A DNA stretch of 64,000 nucleotides from positions 14,633-78,632 of the forward strand of contig CALGIG010000044.1 in the NCBI GenBank assembly GCA_937915865.1, in the 5' to 3' direction. The notes beneath the pieces were generated by a model. The model had not been told where the DNA came from, ran no database searches, and worked only from the letters and a program-made list of their open reading frames with translations. This DNA comes from an uncultured Prolixibacteraceae bacterium. GTDB lineage: Bacteria > Bacteroidota > Bacteroidia > Bacteroidales > Prolixibacteraceae. Positions 1 through 8,190 of the stretch are shown here, in pieces. Made by a program: the position numbers and the translations under genes. The first letter of the stretch is position 1; each line of letters opens with the position of its first letter.

Positions 1-2
1 GG

Positions 3-23
3 AAACTGATAGTAAGCGGGTGA
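3..23 (+). CDS. Tail of an upstream gene (possibly trpC), partial
   Basis: The frame beginning at base 3 reads KLIVSG and then stops at TGA 21-23. In Bacteroidota trp operons, trpC normally precedes trpF, so this may be the C-terminal end of indole-3-glycerol-phosphate synthase. Only six codons are visible. The identification is context only, and another frame (base 2) is also open here. Confidence 0.2.
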   Translation, partial: KLIVSG

Positions 24-39
24 CTCCAAGTCACACGCT
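15..39. repeat. Stem-loop before trpF
   Basis: AGCG-g-GTGACT pairs with AGTCAC-a-CGCT around a CCA loop, giving ten base pairs with one mismatch. It overlaps the TGA stop of the possible upstream frame and precedes trpF. There is no T-run, so it is not a standard terminator. It may be a REP-like intergenic palindrome or a processing/stability element. Confidence 0.5.
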
Positions 40-90
40 CACTAAAATACGACATGAAAAAGAACGAACATTTAAGAGTTACCGATAATT

Positions 91-127
91 CCTTCCCCTC
101 TCGGGGGAAGGTTAGGATGGAGGCTTT
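91..127 (-). repeat. Palindromic repeat, copy A, overlapping the trpF start
   Basis: Read on the minus strand this is AAAGCCTCC, then a CTAACC-type segment, then a CCCC/GGGG palindrome. It resembles the elements at 1973-2004 and 2071-2102. Arms CCTTCCCC (91-98) and GGGGAAGG (104-111) are a perfect 8-bp inverted repeat. The element runs through the trpF start ATG at 117, so the first TrpF residues (MEAL) are encoded by repeat sequence. Confidence 0.65.
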
Positions 128-764
128 AAAAATTAAAGTTTGCGGAATGCGCGATCCTGAAAATATTTCGGATGTGGCAACGGCTTTGCCCGACTTTCTG
201 GGATTCATTTTTTACATGAAAAGCGCCCGTTTTGTTGGGAAAGACTTTTCTTCGAAGCAATTAAAAGCCATTCCTGAGGCCATCCAAAAGGTGGGAGTTT
301 TCGTCAATGAGCTTCCGGAAAAAGTGATTGAAATCTGTAAAAGGTTGGGTTTTCAGGTAGCACAATTGCATGGCAGCGAATCCCCGGAATATTGTAAACA
401 AATCAAGGTTTCAGGCTTAACCGTTTTCAAAGCGTTTTCGGTAGACAATTCGTTTGAATTTGACCAACTTTCAGGATATTCCGAAGTTTGTGATTATTTT
501 CTGTTCGACACTAAAGGTCACTTGCCGGGTGGAACCGGGCAGAAATTTAACTGGGAGTTGCTGAAAAATTATACCGGTTCGGTGCCATTTTTCCTGAGTG
601 GCGGTATTGGTCCCGATGACCTGGAAGCCATCCGGAACTTCGAACATCCCCGATGGCGCGGACTGGATGTGAATAGCGGCTTTGAAATCGCTTCTGCCTT
701 GAAAGATGTGGAAAAAGTCAGAAGTTTTATTGAAACCATCAGACGGGAAAAGTCTGAAATCTAA
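117..764 (+). CDS. trpF: Phosphoribosylanthranilate isomerase TrpF
   Basis: TrpF converts N-(5-phosphoribosyl)anthranilate to the carboxyphenylamino-deoxyribulose phosphate in cytoplasmic tryptophan synthesis. The 215-residue product shows the family marks: KVCGMR near the N-terminus with the catalytic Cys, QLHGSES, the FDTKG segment carrying the catalytic Asp, and LSGGIGPDD near the phosphate-binding end. The frame is open from ATG 54, but the 21 extra residues translate a palindromic repeat and lack family similarity. The ATG at 117 (MEALKIKVCGMR) gives the normal length. It lies directly before trpB (27-base gap) in the order F-B-A, so co-transcription is likely. Confidence 0.93.
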   Translation: MEALKIKVCGMRDPENISDVATALPDFLGFIFYMKSARFVGKDFSSKQLKAIPEAIQKVGVFVNELPEKVIEICKRLGFQVAQLHGSESPEYCKQIKVSGLTVFKAFSVDNSFEFDQLSGYSEVCDYFLFDTKGHLPGGTGQKFNWELLKNYTGSVPFFLSGGIGPDDLEAIRNFEHPRWRGLDVNSGFEIASALKDVEKVRSFIETIRREKSEI

Positions 765-791
765 TATCTAATATCTAAAAGTCTATATAAA

Positions 792-1973
792 ATGAGTTAT
801 CAGGTTAACGAAAAAGGTTACTATGGTGAGTTTGGCGGGGCATACATTCCCGAAATGATGCGCCCCAACATCGAAGAGCTCCGTACTAATTATATGCGAA
901 TCATTAATTCGTACAATTTCAGGCAAGATTATATAAGTTTACTGAAAAACTATGTGGGGCGTCCTTCGCCGTTGTATTACGCCAAACGTATGTCGGAACA
1001 CTATCAGTCGCACATTTACCTGAAGCGTGAAGATTGCAACCATACCGGTTCGCACAAAATAAATAATACCATCGGGCAAATACTTTTGGCAAAAGAGTTG
1101 GGCAAAACCCGCATTATTGCCGAGACTGGCGCTGGCCAGCACGGCTTGGCAACAGCCACCGTTTGCGCGTTGATGGGTATGAAATGTATCGTTTACATGG
1201 GCGCTATCGATGTGGAAAGGCAGGCCCCGAACGTGAAAAAAATGCGGATGTTGGGTGCAGAAGTTGTTCCGGTTGAATCAGGCAGCAAAACGCTGAAAGA
1301 CGCCACCAACGGCGCGATGCGCGACTGGATCAACAACCCGGTTGACACATTTTACATCATTGGATCGACCATGGGGCCGCATCCTTATCCCGACATGGTT
1401 GCACGGTTTCAGAGTGTCATTTCTGAAGAAATCCGCTGGCAGCTCGACGAGCAGGCTGGGAGAGAAAAACCTACCCGTGTGGTGGCTTGTGTTGGTGGAG
1501 GAAGCAATGCCGCCGGTGCTTTTTATCATTTTATTGACGATGAAGATGTGGAACTGATTGGCGTTGAAGCTGCCGGAAAAGGTGTGGACACACACGAAAC
1601 AGCGGCTACCATTACCAAAGGAACCGTGGGCGTTTTGCACAGTTTCCGCTCCTATGTTTTGCAGGACGAGGACGGTCAAATTAACGAAGCATATTCGATT
1701 TCTGCCGGATTGGATTATCCGGGAATTGGACCGATGCACGCTAATTTGCACAAAACCGACCGTGCCAAATACATCTGGGCTACCGACGAAGAAGTGTTGA
1801 AAGCTGTCATGTTGCTGACTCAGAAAGAAGGAATTATTCCTGCGCTCGAATCGGCTCATGCTTTGGCAGGACTGGAAAAAATCAGTCTGAAGCCTGAAGA
1901 TATAACGGTGGTGAACATCTCGGGCCGCGGAGACAAGGACATGGAAACGTATTTGAATTATTTGGGGTATTGA
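792..1973 (+). CDS. trpB: Tryptophan synthase beta subunit TrpB
   Basis: PLP enzyme that condenses indole with serine to give tryptophan, forming a complex with TrpA. The 393-residue product is full length. It carries GSHKINNT with the PLP lysine (Lys89), the AETGAGQHG segment with the substrate-binding region, the GGGSNA phosphate-binding loop, and a C-terminal SGRGDKD. It opens with the usual YGEFGGAYIPE. This is the classic TrpB1 type that pairs with TrpA. The stop codon at 1971-1973 overlaps the first base of a palindromic repeat that fills the gap to trpA. Base composition here is richer in G+C than in most of the window (35/60 by hand count at 1441-1500), as expected for a conserved, well-expressed gene. 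Confidence 0.97.
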   Translation: MSYQVNEKGYYGEFGGAYIPEMMRPNIEELRTNYMRIINSYNFRQDYISLLKNYVGRPSPLYYAKRMSEHYQSHIYLKREDCNHTGSHKINNTIGQILLAKELGKTRIIAETGAGQHGLATATVCALMGMKCIVYMGAIDVERQAPNVKKMRMLGAEVVPVESGSKTLKDATNGAMRDWINNPVDTFYIIGSTMGPHPYPDMVARFQSVISEEIRWQLDEQAGREKPTRVVACVGGGSNAAGAFYHFIDDEDVELIGVEAAGKGVDTHETAATITKGTVGVLHSFRSYVLQDEDGQINEAYSISAGLDYPGIGPMHANLHKTDRAKYIWATDEEVLKAVMLLTQKEGIIPALESAHALAGLEKISLKPEDITVVNISGRGDKDMETYLNYLGY

Positions 1974-2004
1974 AGCCTCCCCTAACCCCTCCGAAGGAGG
2001 GGGA
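1973..2004 (+). repeat. Palindromic repeat, copy B, between trpB and trpA
   Basis: Starts at the last base of the trpB stop and reads AAGCCTCCCCTAA followed by the palindrome CCCCTCC-gaa-GGAGGGG (1986-1992/1996-2002). It has the same design as copies A and C. It is not a terminator, since A-rich rather than T-rich sequence follows. Confidence 0.7.
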
Positions 2005-2070
2005 TAAAAAGGTAAGTTCTCAAGTTATTGTGAAAAAAGAAAAAATTGAAATATCTGCCGTCTTTAAGTC

Positions 2071-2102
2071 TAACCCTTCGGGGGAGATTTAGAGGGGGCT
2101 TT
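2071..2102 (-). repeat. Palindromic repeat, copy C, inverted relative to copy B
   Basis: On the minus strand this reads AAAGCCCCCTCTAAATC, then CCCCCGAAGGG, the same layout as copy B but in opposite orientation. B and C flank a 66-base spacer and could pair as one long imperfect stem in the trpB-trpA transcript. The open frame upstream of the trpA start translates this repeat, which argues for the later start of trpA. Confidence 0.7.
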
Positions 2103-2114
2103 ACTTCTAAAATT

Positions 2115-2897
2115 ATGAACAACAGAATAAATAAGCTCTTTCAGGAGAAAAAAGAAGGGATTTTGTCTGTGTATTTCACGGCGGGTTATCCCGAGTTGAA
2201 CGATACGAGAACCATTATTGAGGAGTTGGTAAAAAACGGTGTCGATCTGATTGAAATAGGAATGCCATTTTCCGATCCTGTGGCAGATGGACCGGTAATT
2301 CAGCAAAGCAGTTTAGTTGCCCTGCAAAACGGCATGAGTGTGAAAAAGCTGTTTGAGCAGCTTCATAACATTCGCCAGTCGGTTGATATACCGCTTATTT
2401 TGATGGGCTACCTGAATCCGGTGATTCAGTATGGTGTTGAGGCTTTTTGCCAAAAGTGTAACGAAATTGGTATCGACGGGCTGATTATTCCCGATCTTCC
2501 ACCATCGGTTTACGAAGAAGATTACAAAGCTATTTTCGAAGCCAGCAATCTGCACAACATTTTCCTGATCACACCTCAGACCGACGACGAGCGGTTGCGC
2601 GAAATCGACGAAAAGTCGACCGGCTTTATTTATATGGTGTCGAGCAATGCCACCACCGGCGCCAAAACAAGTGTGAATCAGTTTCAGAAAGAATACTTCG
2701 GGCGAATCCGTTCGAAAAACCTGAAAAATCCGCGGCTTATCGGTTTTGGCATATCCAACGCTGAAACATTTGCCGAAGCCTGCCAGTTTGCCAGCGGCGC
2801 CATCATTGGTTCAGCTTTTGTAAAATGCCTCGAAGGAGACGGAAAACTGGTACAAAAGATTTCAGGGTTTATTCATTCAATTGCAACTAAATCGTAA
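2115..2897 (+). CDS. trpA: Tryptophan synthase alpha subunit TrpA
   Basis: TrpA cleaves indole-3-glycerol phosphate to indole and glyceraldehyde-3-phosphate and channels indole to TrpB. The 260-residue product has the catalytic Glu in LIEIGMPFSDPVADGPVIQ, the LMGYLNP segment, the catalytic Asp in GLIIPDLPP, and GFGISNAE for phosphate binding. The frame is open from ATG 2046, but those 23 extra residues are translated repeat. ATG 2115 (MNNRINKLF) matches the family start. It ends the visible operon; the next gene is 221 bases downstream and unrelated. Confidence 0.96.
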   Translation: MNNRINKLFQEKKEGILSVYFTAGYPELNDTRTIIEELVKNGVDLIEIGMPFSDPVADGPVIQQSSLVALQNGMSVKKLFEQLHNIRQSVDIPLILMGYLNPVIQYGVEAFCQKCNEIGIDGLIIPDLPPSVYEEDYKAIFEASNLHNIFLITPQTDDERLREIDEKSTGFIYMVSSNATTGAKTSVNQFQKEYFGRIRSKNLKNPRLIGFGISNAETFAEACQFASGAIIGSAFVKCLEGDGKLVQKISGFIHSIATKS

Positions 2898-3118
2898 TCA
2901 GCAAAGAGTTCTTTTGTATCGGTTTTAGTATGTGGAACTACATGTTTTGAAACAGGATTTAGAAATGAAGATGTAAAGGTCTGAATTTCAGAATTATTTG
3001 ATCTTGATTAATTGTTATAAACTGTTAAGTAGTGTTAATCCTGTTTTGTGGCATATTTTTCACATGAGAGTTTTAATAAATTAGAGCAACGAAGACGAAC
3101 ACTTAAAACAGAGGAACT

Positions 3119-3310
3119 ATGATTGAGTACGCAAAAGTTATTTTACCGAAAGTTAGCTTTAGCCGTGAGCTGTTTCGGAAAGAATTAACCAAGTGTATTA
3201 ATTGGGTTAATGATTCAGAAATTTCGAGCTTGAAGGAATGGTGTTATGAGAATTTCGCCGATATATATCCCGATATTCTAAAAAGCGCGTTTAAAATGAA
3301 AGCTGCCTGA
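3119..3310 (+). CDS. Small unknown protein (63 residues)
   Basis: I do not recognise this protein. It has no signal peptide or membrane segment. The sequence mixes charged and aromatic residues (FSRELFRKELTKCINWV, then SLKEWCYENFADIYP), suggesting a small helical cytoplasmic protein with two Cys residues (31 and 47). It stands alone, with a 221-base upstream gap and a strong terminator at 3374-3400, so it is probably a one-gene transcript. The A-rich sequence before the ATG (aaacagaggaact) is a normal Bacteroidota start context. That independent transcription unit, rather than any homology, is the main reason to believe it is a gene. Confidence 0.6.
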   Translation: MIEYAKVILPKVSFSRELFRKELTKCINWVNDSEISSLKEWCYENFADIYPDILKSAFKMKAA

Positions 3311-3373
3311 ATCAACGGTTAATTACATTTATCAGATTATTTTCTCCTTTAGGAGAATCAGTTTAAAACCTAT

Positions 3374-3400
3374 AGGCCTTCGGAAACGGAGGCCTTTTTT
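3374..3400 (+). terminator. Rho-independent terminator after the 63-residue ORF
   Basis: AGGCCTTCG (3374-3382), GAAA tetraloop, CGGAGGCCT (3387-3395), then a T-run to 3400. The stem is nine base pairs with one G-T pair. Confidence 0.9.
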
Positions 3401-3683
3401 AGTCTTATTCCCTTTCTATCGTTATTCTCCTTTTTTGATATTTGAATCACAATTTTGTCTGTAATATTGGCTGATTGCTGTTTTAAGTTTAATAATTAAC
3501 TATTGACCAGTTACTTGCTATTTTTTTTAAAGAGATGTATTTCGTATTGTCAACGGCGTTGATACTCTGTTTTTATCCATTCCCAATCTGTATATTTCCA
3601 TTTGCTGATTTCCGAAAAATAGTAGATGGTTATGAGATAAATTTACTTTATCGAATTAAAACAATAACCAAAAACTAAGAAAC
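3401..3683. other. Non-coding gap before the secreted protein gene
   Basis: AT-rich with T-runs. It should hold the promoter for the 3684 gene, but I see no clear TAnnTTTG element. A small 5-bp palindrome (TCAAC/GTTGA) lies near 3550. Nothing else is supportable. Confidence 0.4.
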
Positions 3684-4175
3684 ATGAAAACTAGAATTGG
3701 AATGTTAATGCTGTGTTTGATGCTGGTTGGCTTTACTTCAACTGCAAAAACCAAAGAAGCTACTGTACTCAGTGGCCAGTCGTTGACCGAATTAGGCGAT
3801 TACCAAATTAGTCAGTCGTCCAAAGAACTAACAATCGGGAATGATGCTGTAAAAACTTATGAGTTAACTTATTCGAACAGCGAATCGCCGGTTTTGATTG
3901 GTATTCAAAAAACAAAAAAATGTATGAATTTTATTGTTCGAACCAATAACTTTGAGGTGATGTATGTGTGTGATCATCATGTTTTTGGAGTAAAACGAAT
4001 CAGTAAAGAATATCAAACTATTTCGTCTGATGCAATCAGCAAACTTATGGACAATACTGATTTTTACTCGCAAAGAGTAATAACCCAAAACCCGAAAACA
4101 GAGACTGAATTACTAGGTTTAATTGCTTGTTATTTTCCTTCGCTGGTAAAAGATCAATATTTAAGCCAACTGTAA
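3684..4175 (+). CDS. Secreted protein of unknown function
   Basis: A 163-residue protein with a Sec signal peptide (MKTRIGMLMLCLMLVGFTSTAKT, cleavage likely after residue 20-22), so probably periplasmic. No lipobox follows the hydrophobic stretch. The mature part alternates short beta-like stretches (YQISQSSKELTI, KTYELTYSN, MNFIVRTNNFEVMYVC) with two Cys residues about 30 apart (KKCMNF and YVCDHH) and a later one (LIACYF). I recognise no family. It stands alone and is followed by a terminator at 4227-4257. It lies upstream of, but is separated from, the LytS/LytTR locus by almost 400 bases. Confidence 0.7.
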   Translation: MKTRIGMLMLCLMLVGFTSTAKTKEATVLSGQSLTELGDYQISQSSKELTIGNDAVKTYELTYSNSESPVLIGIQKTKKCMNFIVRTNNFEVMYVCDHHVFGVKRISKEYQTISSDAISKLMDNTDFYSQRVITQNPKTETELLGLIACYFPSLVKDQYLSQL

Positions 4176-4226
4176 AAGAATTTTGGAAGATACAATAGAG
4201 TTTTTCAGAACCTTAGGTTATAAGCA

Positions 4227-4257
4227 AAATCCCCGAACGTTAAGTTTGGGGATTTTA
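4227..4257 (+). terminator. Rho-independent terminator after the secreted protein gene
   Basis: AAATCCCCGAAC pairs with GTTTGGGGATTT across a five-base GTTAA loop (12 pairs with one G-T pair), followed by a short T-rich tail. Confidence 0.88.
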
Positions 4258-4563
4258 TTATATGTAAAATACTCCTTGGCAATTAAGATTTAAGAGTATC
4301 TCCGTCTCAAATACACGAATCTCCGGTTCAATGCCGCTATTAAGGATATAAACGACGTATACTTTTATTTTTCGAACTTTAACTATTCGAAACTTGAAGT
4401 TTGTTCATGCTTCCACCATACCGACAGGTTTTTACCTATTTTTATTTAAAATCTGAGACATGTTAGGTTGATTAATTTAGATTTTCGAGCGTATTTTGTT
4501 CGTTATTTAAATGCAATTATCTGAAATTAAGAGTAGTGTGCGTAAATTTGTAAGAGTAATTTC
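4258..4563. other. Non-coding gap upstream of the LytS-type kinase
   Basis: About 300 AT-rich bases with no supportable gene. Near the 3' end, TAAATTTG at 4543-4550 matches the Bacteroidota -7 element (listed separately). Confidence 0.4.
4543..4550 (+). promoter_or_regulatory. Candidate -7 element for the LytS-type kinase
   Basis: TAAATTTG fits the Bacteroidota housekeeping TAnnTTTG consensus. No TTTG -33 box is seen 19-21 bases upstream, and the ATG at 4564 lies very close, which would give a leader under ten bases unless the second ATG (4570) is used. Confidence 0.35.
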
Positions 4564-5631
4564 ATGAGTATGTTAATAAAAACAATCAATCGTTTCTTTA
4601 ATAAACGCCCGGTTCTTCATATACTATTTTGGGTGGTGTTTGTTTTTGCTGGTTCGTTTATTTTTAGTTATCAGCAAAACTTTCCGTACCAGTTTTATCT
4701 GATGAATTTTTTGGTCCAACTGCCATTATTTTTGCTTTATACGTATGGTGTGATCTATCTTTTTATTCCTGGTTTACTATTGAAAGGGAGATATATCCTG
4801 TTTTGCATGGCGTTGGTTTTTTTTACCTGCTTAACTGCTTTATTGCGCATAGTAGTTAGTCGATATGTTTATTTTGCACTGTTTATTCCTGAGATACTTT
4901 ATCCGAATAAATGGTTCAGTAGCGAGATTTTTGTAATAAATGTTTTTTGGACGGTTGGGCCAGCCATTGTATTTGCAATGTTTAAATATTATAAGAACTG
5001 GCTGAATAGCCAGACTTTGGCCAGCGAAGCCGAGCGAAAACAACTGGCTTCGGAGCTTCAGGTTTTAAAAGCCCAGTTAAATCCTCATTTCCTGTTCAAT
5101 ACATTCAATAATCTTTATGTTTTGGCTTTGCAAAAAAGCGATAAAACTCCGGAAGTTATTTCTAAAATATCTGACCTTTTTCATTATGTGCTATATGAGT
5201 GTAATTCGATTGAAGTTCCTGTTTCAAAGGAAATTAAGCTCATTGGTGATTATATTCAGCTTGAAGAATTAAGATATTCAGACCGACTTTCGATTAGGAT
5301 AAAAAAGGAAATTGATAATCCTGAATTTCTGATTCCGCCAATGATGCTTTATACCTTTGTTGAAAATTGTTTTAAACATGGATGCAGCAACGATCCAGAT
5401 TCGCCATGGATCAAGTTAAACATTAAGGTATCAGGTAATCGTTTTGAATTTGAAGCATCCAATAGCGTTCCTCGTTTGATGTATTCGGGGAAGGCCAAAG
5501 AGGGAGGCGTTGGTTTGGCCAACATAAAAAGAAGGCTGGAATTGCTTTATCCCAAGAATCATTTTCTGGAAATAAGAAAAGACGACTGTGTTTTTCGTGT
5601 TCGTTTGGTACTTCATAAGCATAATATTTAA
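4564..5631 (+). CDS. LytS/YehU-type sensor histidine kinase
   Basis: A 355-residue membrane kinase of the His_kinase (PF06580) family, which signals to LytTR regulators. The N-terminal 145 residues hold four hydrophobic segments (about 17-36, 44-70, 76-97, 120-141). A short linker helix leads to the phosphoacceptor motif QLNPHFLFNTFNNL, with His175. The ATP-binding half has the N-box (FVENCFKHG) and the glycine-rich GGVGLANIKRRLELLYP. No extracellular sensor domain is present, so sensing is probably through the membrane segments or a partner. It is followed after 12 bases by an M2-like peptidase lipoprotein and then by its likely partner, the LytTR regulator at 7451, all on the same strand. 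Confidence 0.92.
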   Translation: MSMLIKTINRFFNKRPVLHILFWVVFVFAGSFIFSYQQNFPYQFYLMNFLVQLPLFLLYTYGVIYLFIPGLLLKGRYILFCMALVFFTCLTALLRIVVSRYVYFALFIPEILYPNKWFSSEIFVINVFWTVGPAIVFAMFKYYKNWLNSQTLASEAERKQLASELQVLKAQLNPHFLFNTFNNLYVLALQKSDKTPEVISKISDLFHYVLYECNSIEVPVSKEIKLIGDYIQLEELRYSDRLSIRIKKEIDNPEFLIPPMMLYTFVENCFKHGCSNDPDSPWIKLNIKVSGNRFEFEASNSVPRLMYSGKAKEGGVGLANIKRRLELLYPKNHFLEIRKDDCVFRVRLVLHKHNI

Positions 5632-5643
5632 AGGCCGGTTACG

Positions 5644-7368
5644 ATGAGGAAGGTGTTTCTTATACTTGCTTTGTTAATGATTGTTCAGAGCTGTTTCAAC
5701 CAGAAAAAACAGGCTGAATCGATACTGCGCCACTATCTTGACCGGCACACCGGTTTAATAAGCAATTATTACAAGGAAATCTCGCTCGCCTGGTGGAATG
5801 CTTCGGTTTCAGGACAAGAGTCGGATTACAAGAAGCTGATCGATATGGAGTTGAATTTCAATAAATCGACCCAAAGTGGTTTGGATGATTTTAACCCCGA
5901 TCATTTTTCAACAATCACAAAAAATGTGTTTTCCAGTGAAGAAGACTTTGAACTCCTGCAAAAACTGAAAAATTCAGGTTTAATAACCGATACGTTGCTT
6001 TACAGACAGTTAATCTATTTGTATCATACTTTTAGGGGGTCGCAAATAGAAGCGAAGAAATACAAAAAATTTCTTGAGAGCGAGGTTAAATTGTCGCATG
6101 CAGCATCGTCATTAAAATTGGAGATTGATGGAAAAGTATATGGTCCCTGGAAAATTGATTCAATACGGCAGAATACCACCGATAGTAGTGTTTTGGAAAA
6201 AATAGCAAGAGCATATCAACAAAATGGTAAGCTAATCGCTCCTGAAATAATCAATCTGGTAAAAGAAAGGAACAAGATAGCTGCTAAATTTGGTTTTCCC
6301 GATTATTATCATCTATTGCTTGAAGAAAGAGACCAGTCGCCTGAAAAAATAAAATCATTGGTTACAGAAATTGAATTGAAAACCAGAACTTGGTTTTTTG
6401 AAGTAAAAGAGGTAATCGACAAAAAGTTGGCTAAGCAATTTGGTATTTCCGTTCAGGAACTCCACTCGTGGCACTACACTAGTGTTAGAAACAGTTATTT
6501 ACCCCAAAGTTTTATCCAGACACTCGATTCAGTTATGTCTCAGACCGATCCGGTAAAGCGGGCCTCGGGTTTCTTTGAAGGTATAGGACTCCCTATACAA
6601 AATGAAATTGAAAAAAGCGAACTCAAGAAGGGTAATACTAATGCTACGATCGTTATCGATTTCAATAGCGATATCCGTATGGTTGGTAAAATTCCGAATT
6701 CATTTGATGGACTATGTAAAATTATGCATGAGGGAGGCCACGTTGTGCATTATAAAAATATTTCGGAGGATGTTCCTTATTTGTTAAAAGGACCCAGTTT
6801 ATTCATTGCTGAAGGTATTGCCTGTTATTTTGGGAATATGACATTTGATACTTTTTGGTTGAATGATGAAGTATCGCTTGACGAAAAAACAAAACACCGG
6901 GTTGCAATGATCTGCAGTCAATTTAGACGGGTCGATCAACTGTATAACATTCGGAAACGGATGGTTTTGGCTGAATTTGAAAGGGAAATTTATGCTTCTC
7001 CTGATCAGGATTTGGATTTACTTTGGCATAACCTAAATTTGAAATACCTCGGGATTAATTATCCCAAAGACAAAGGAACCTGTTTTTGGGCGACTACAAA
7101 GTATTTTTCAAATTTATCGTGCAGTATTCAGAATTACGTTGTGGCCGATGTTTTTGCGGCTCAACTGAAACATGCTGTTAATGAAAAAGTATTAAATGAA
7201 AAGGCATTTCCCATCCAGAATAATAAAGCTGTAGGGAAATATCTGGTTGACAATTTGTTTAAATATGGCGATTTATATCCGTGGGAAAAGCTTGTTGAAA
7301 AGGCAACCGGAGAACCTTTGAATTCACAATATTTTGTGGATGAACTTATCGGTGACGACCTGGAATAG
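5644..7368 (+). CDS. M2-like zinc peptidase lipoprotein (peptidyl-dipeptidase A type)
   Basis: A 574-residue protein with a lipoprotein signal ending in VQSC (Cys17), so likely exported and lipid-anchored. The catalytic motif HEGGH at 362-366 is followed by Glu390 (IAEGIACYF), the same 28-residue spacing as the third zinc ligand in ACE (H383/H387/E411). The N-terminal SLAWWNASVSG and the RNKIAAKFGFPDYYHLLL segments also recall M2 peptidases, and the length is normal for bacterial M2 proteins. M3-type gluzincins share HExxH, so M3-like is the alternative. It sits between the LytS-type kinase (12-base gap) and the LytTR regulator (82-base gap), which is unusual and suggests a link to that signalling system. 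Confidence 0.78.
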   Translation: MRKVFLILALLMIVQSCFNQKKQAESILRHYLDRHTGLISNYYKEISLAWWNASVSGQESDYKKLIDMELNFNKSTQSGLDDFNPDHFSTITKNVFSSEEDFELLQKLKNSGLITDTLLYRQLIYLYHTFRGSQIEAKKYKKFLESEVKLSHAASSLKLEIDGKVYGPWKIDSIRQNTTDSSVLEKIARAYQQNGKLIAPEIINLVKERNKIAAKFGFPDYYHLLLEERDQSPEKIKSLVTEIELKTRTWFFEVKEVIDKKLAKQFGISVQELHSWHYTSVRNSYLPQSFIQTLDSVMSQTDPVKRASGFFEGIGLPIQNEIEKSELKKGNTNATIVIDFNSDIRMVGKIPNSFDGLCKIMHEGGHVVHYKNISEDVPYLLKGPSLFIAEGIACYFGNMTFDTFWLNDEVSLDEKTKHRVAMICSQFRRVDQLYNIRKRMVLAEFEREIYASPDQDLDLLWHNLNLKYLGINYPKDKGTCFWATTKYFSNLSCSIQNYVVADVFAAQLKHAVNEKVLNEKAFPIQNNKAVGKYLVDNLFKYGDLYPWEKLVEKATGEPLNSQYFVDELIGDDLE

Positions 7369-7450
7369 ATGATGTAAATTGGTATTGGTACTATTGTAAT
7401 TTTTTTTCAAAACAGAAGACAAATGAAACAATTAAACAAATCATACTTAG

Positions 7451-8182
7451 ATGAAAACCAGATGCTTAATAGTTGATGATGAACCTTTAGCGCGGGAACT
7501 GATCAAAGGGTATGTAGCAAAACTCGAAAACTTTGAAATTGTAGCAGAGTGTAGTGATGCCATGAAAGCATTAAATATTTTACGGGCAAAGCCTGTTGAT
7601 TTAATGTTTATGGATATTCAAATGCCACAAATAACTGGAATTGAGTTTCTAAAAACTTTAAAACATGCCCCTAAAGTAATTGTTACAACTGCTTATCGGG
7701 AATATGCCCTGGATGGTTTTGAGCTTGATGTTGTTGATTATCTTTTAAAACCAATAACATTTGAACGATTCTTGAAATCGGTGAATAAATATTATCTGAT
7801 GTTCCAAGATGATGTTCAATTAGTTGCAAGTCAATCAGATAAAGGTATTGATGAAGCTTTTATTTATGTCAAGGAAAATAAAAAAGTCGTAAAAATCTAT
7901 CTTTCAGAAATAAAGTACATTGAAGGGTTGAGTGAATATGTACAGATTCACACCGATAAACGAAAAGTAATCGTAAAAACCAGTCTTACCCAAATGGAAG
8001 AGAAACTTCCCGGCGAGCAATTTCTGAGGATACATAAATCATATATCATTTCGGTTAGTAAGATCGAAGCATTTACCGCCAATACCATTGAAATCCAAAA
8101 TAAGGAATTGCCTATTGGTAGAAGTTATAAGAATGTTGTTCTCAATTTATTAAATTTTTCGGGGGCAGTAGGCGGGCTGTAA
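7451..8182 (+). CDS. LytTR-family response regulator
   Basis: A 243-residue regulator. The receiver domain (1-120) has the acidic pair DDE at 9-11, the phosphoacceptor Asp55 in LMFMDIQMP, the TTA switch segment, and the conserved Lys in YLLKPITFERF. The C-terminal half (about 140-235) is a LytTR DNA-binding domain, with YIEGLSEYVQIHT, FLRIHKSYIISVSKI and ELPIGRSYK as its usual blocks. It is almost certainly the partner of the LytS-type kinase at 4564, despite the peptidase gene between them. It converges on the antiporter gene with only 8 bases between stops and no visible terminator, so read-through antisense RNA is possible. Confidence 0.93.
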   Translation: MKTRCLIVDDEPLARELIKGYVAKLENFEIVAECSDAMKALNILRAKPVDLMFMDIQMPQITGIEFLKTLKHAPKVIVTTAYREYALDGFELDVVDYLLKPITFERFLKSVNKYYLMFQDDVQLVASQSDKGIDEAFIYVKENKKVVKIYLSEIKYIEGLSEYVQIHTDKRKVIVKTSLTQMEEKLPGEQFLRIHKSYIISVSKIEAFTANTIEIQNKELPIGRSYKNVVLNLLNFSGAVGGL

Positions 8183-8190
8183 GCGAATTA

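Noticed and set aside
1..116. Trp attenuator or T-box near the window start
   Set aside because: No Trp-codon-rich leader or T-box. The hairpins are repeat-like and lack T-runs, and the operon leader would lie outside the window.
1278..1859. Long minus-strand ORF opposite trpB
   Set aside because: It is an antisense shadow. The plus frame has full trpB motifs, and the minus product has no plausible family features.
5644..7368. Peptidase as M3 oligopeptidase
   Set aside because: Kept only as an alternative. The HEGGH to Glu spacing and N-terminal blocks fit M2 better.
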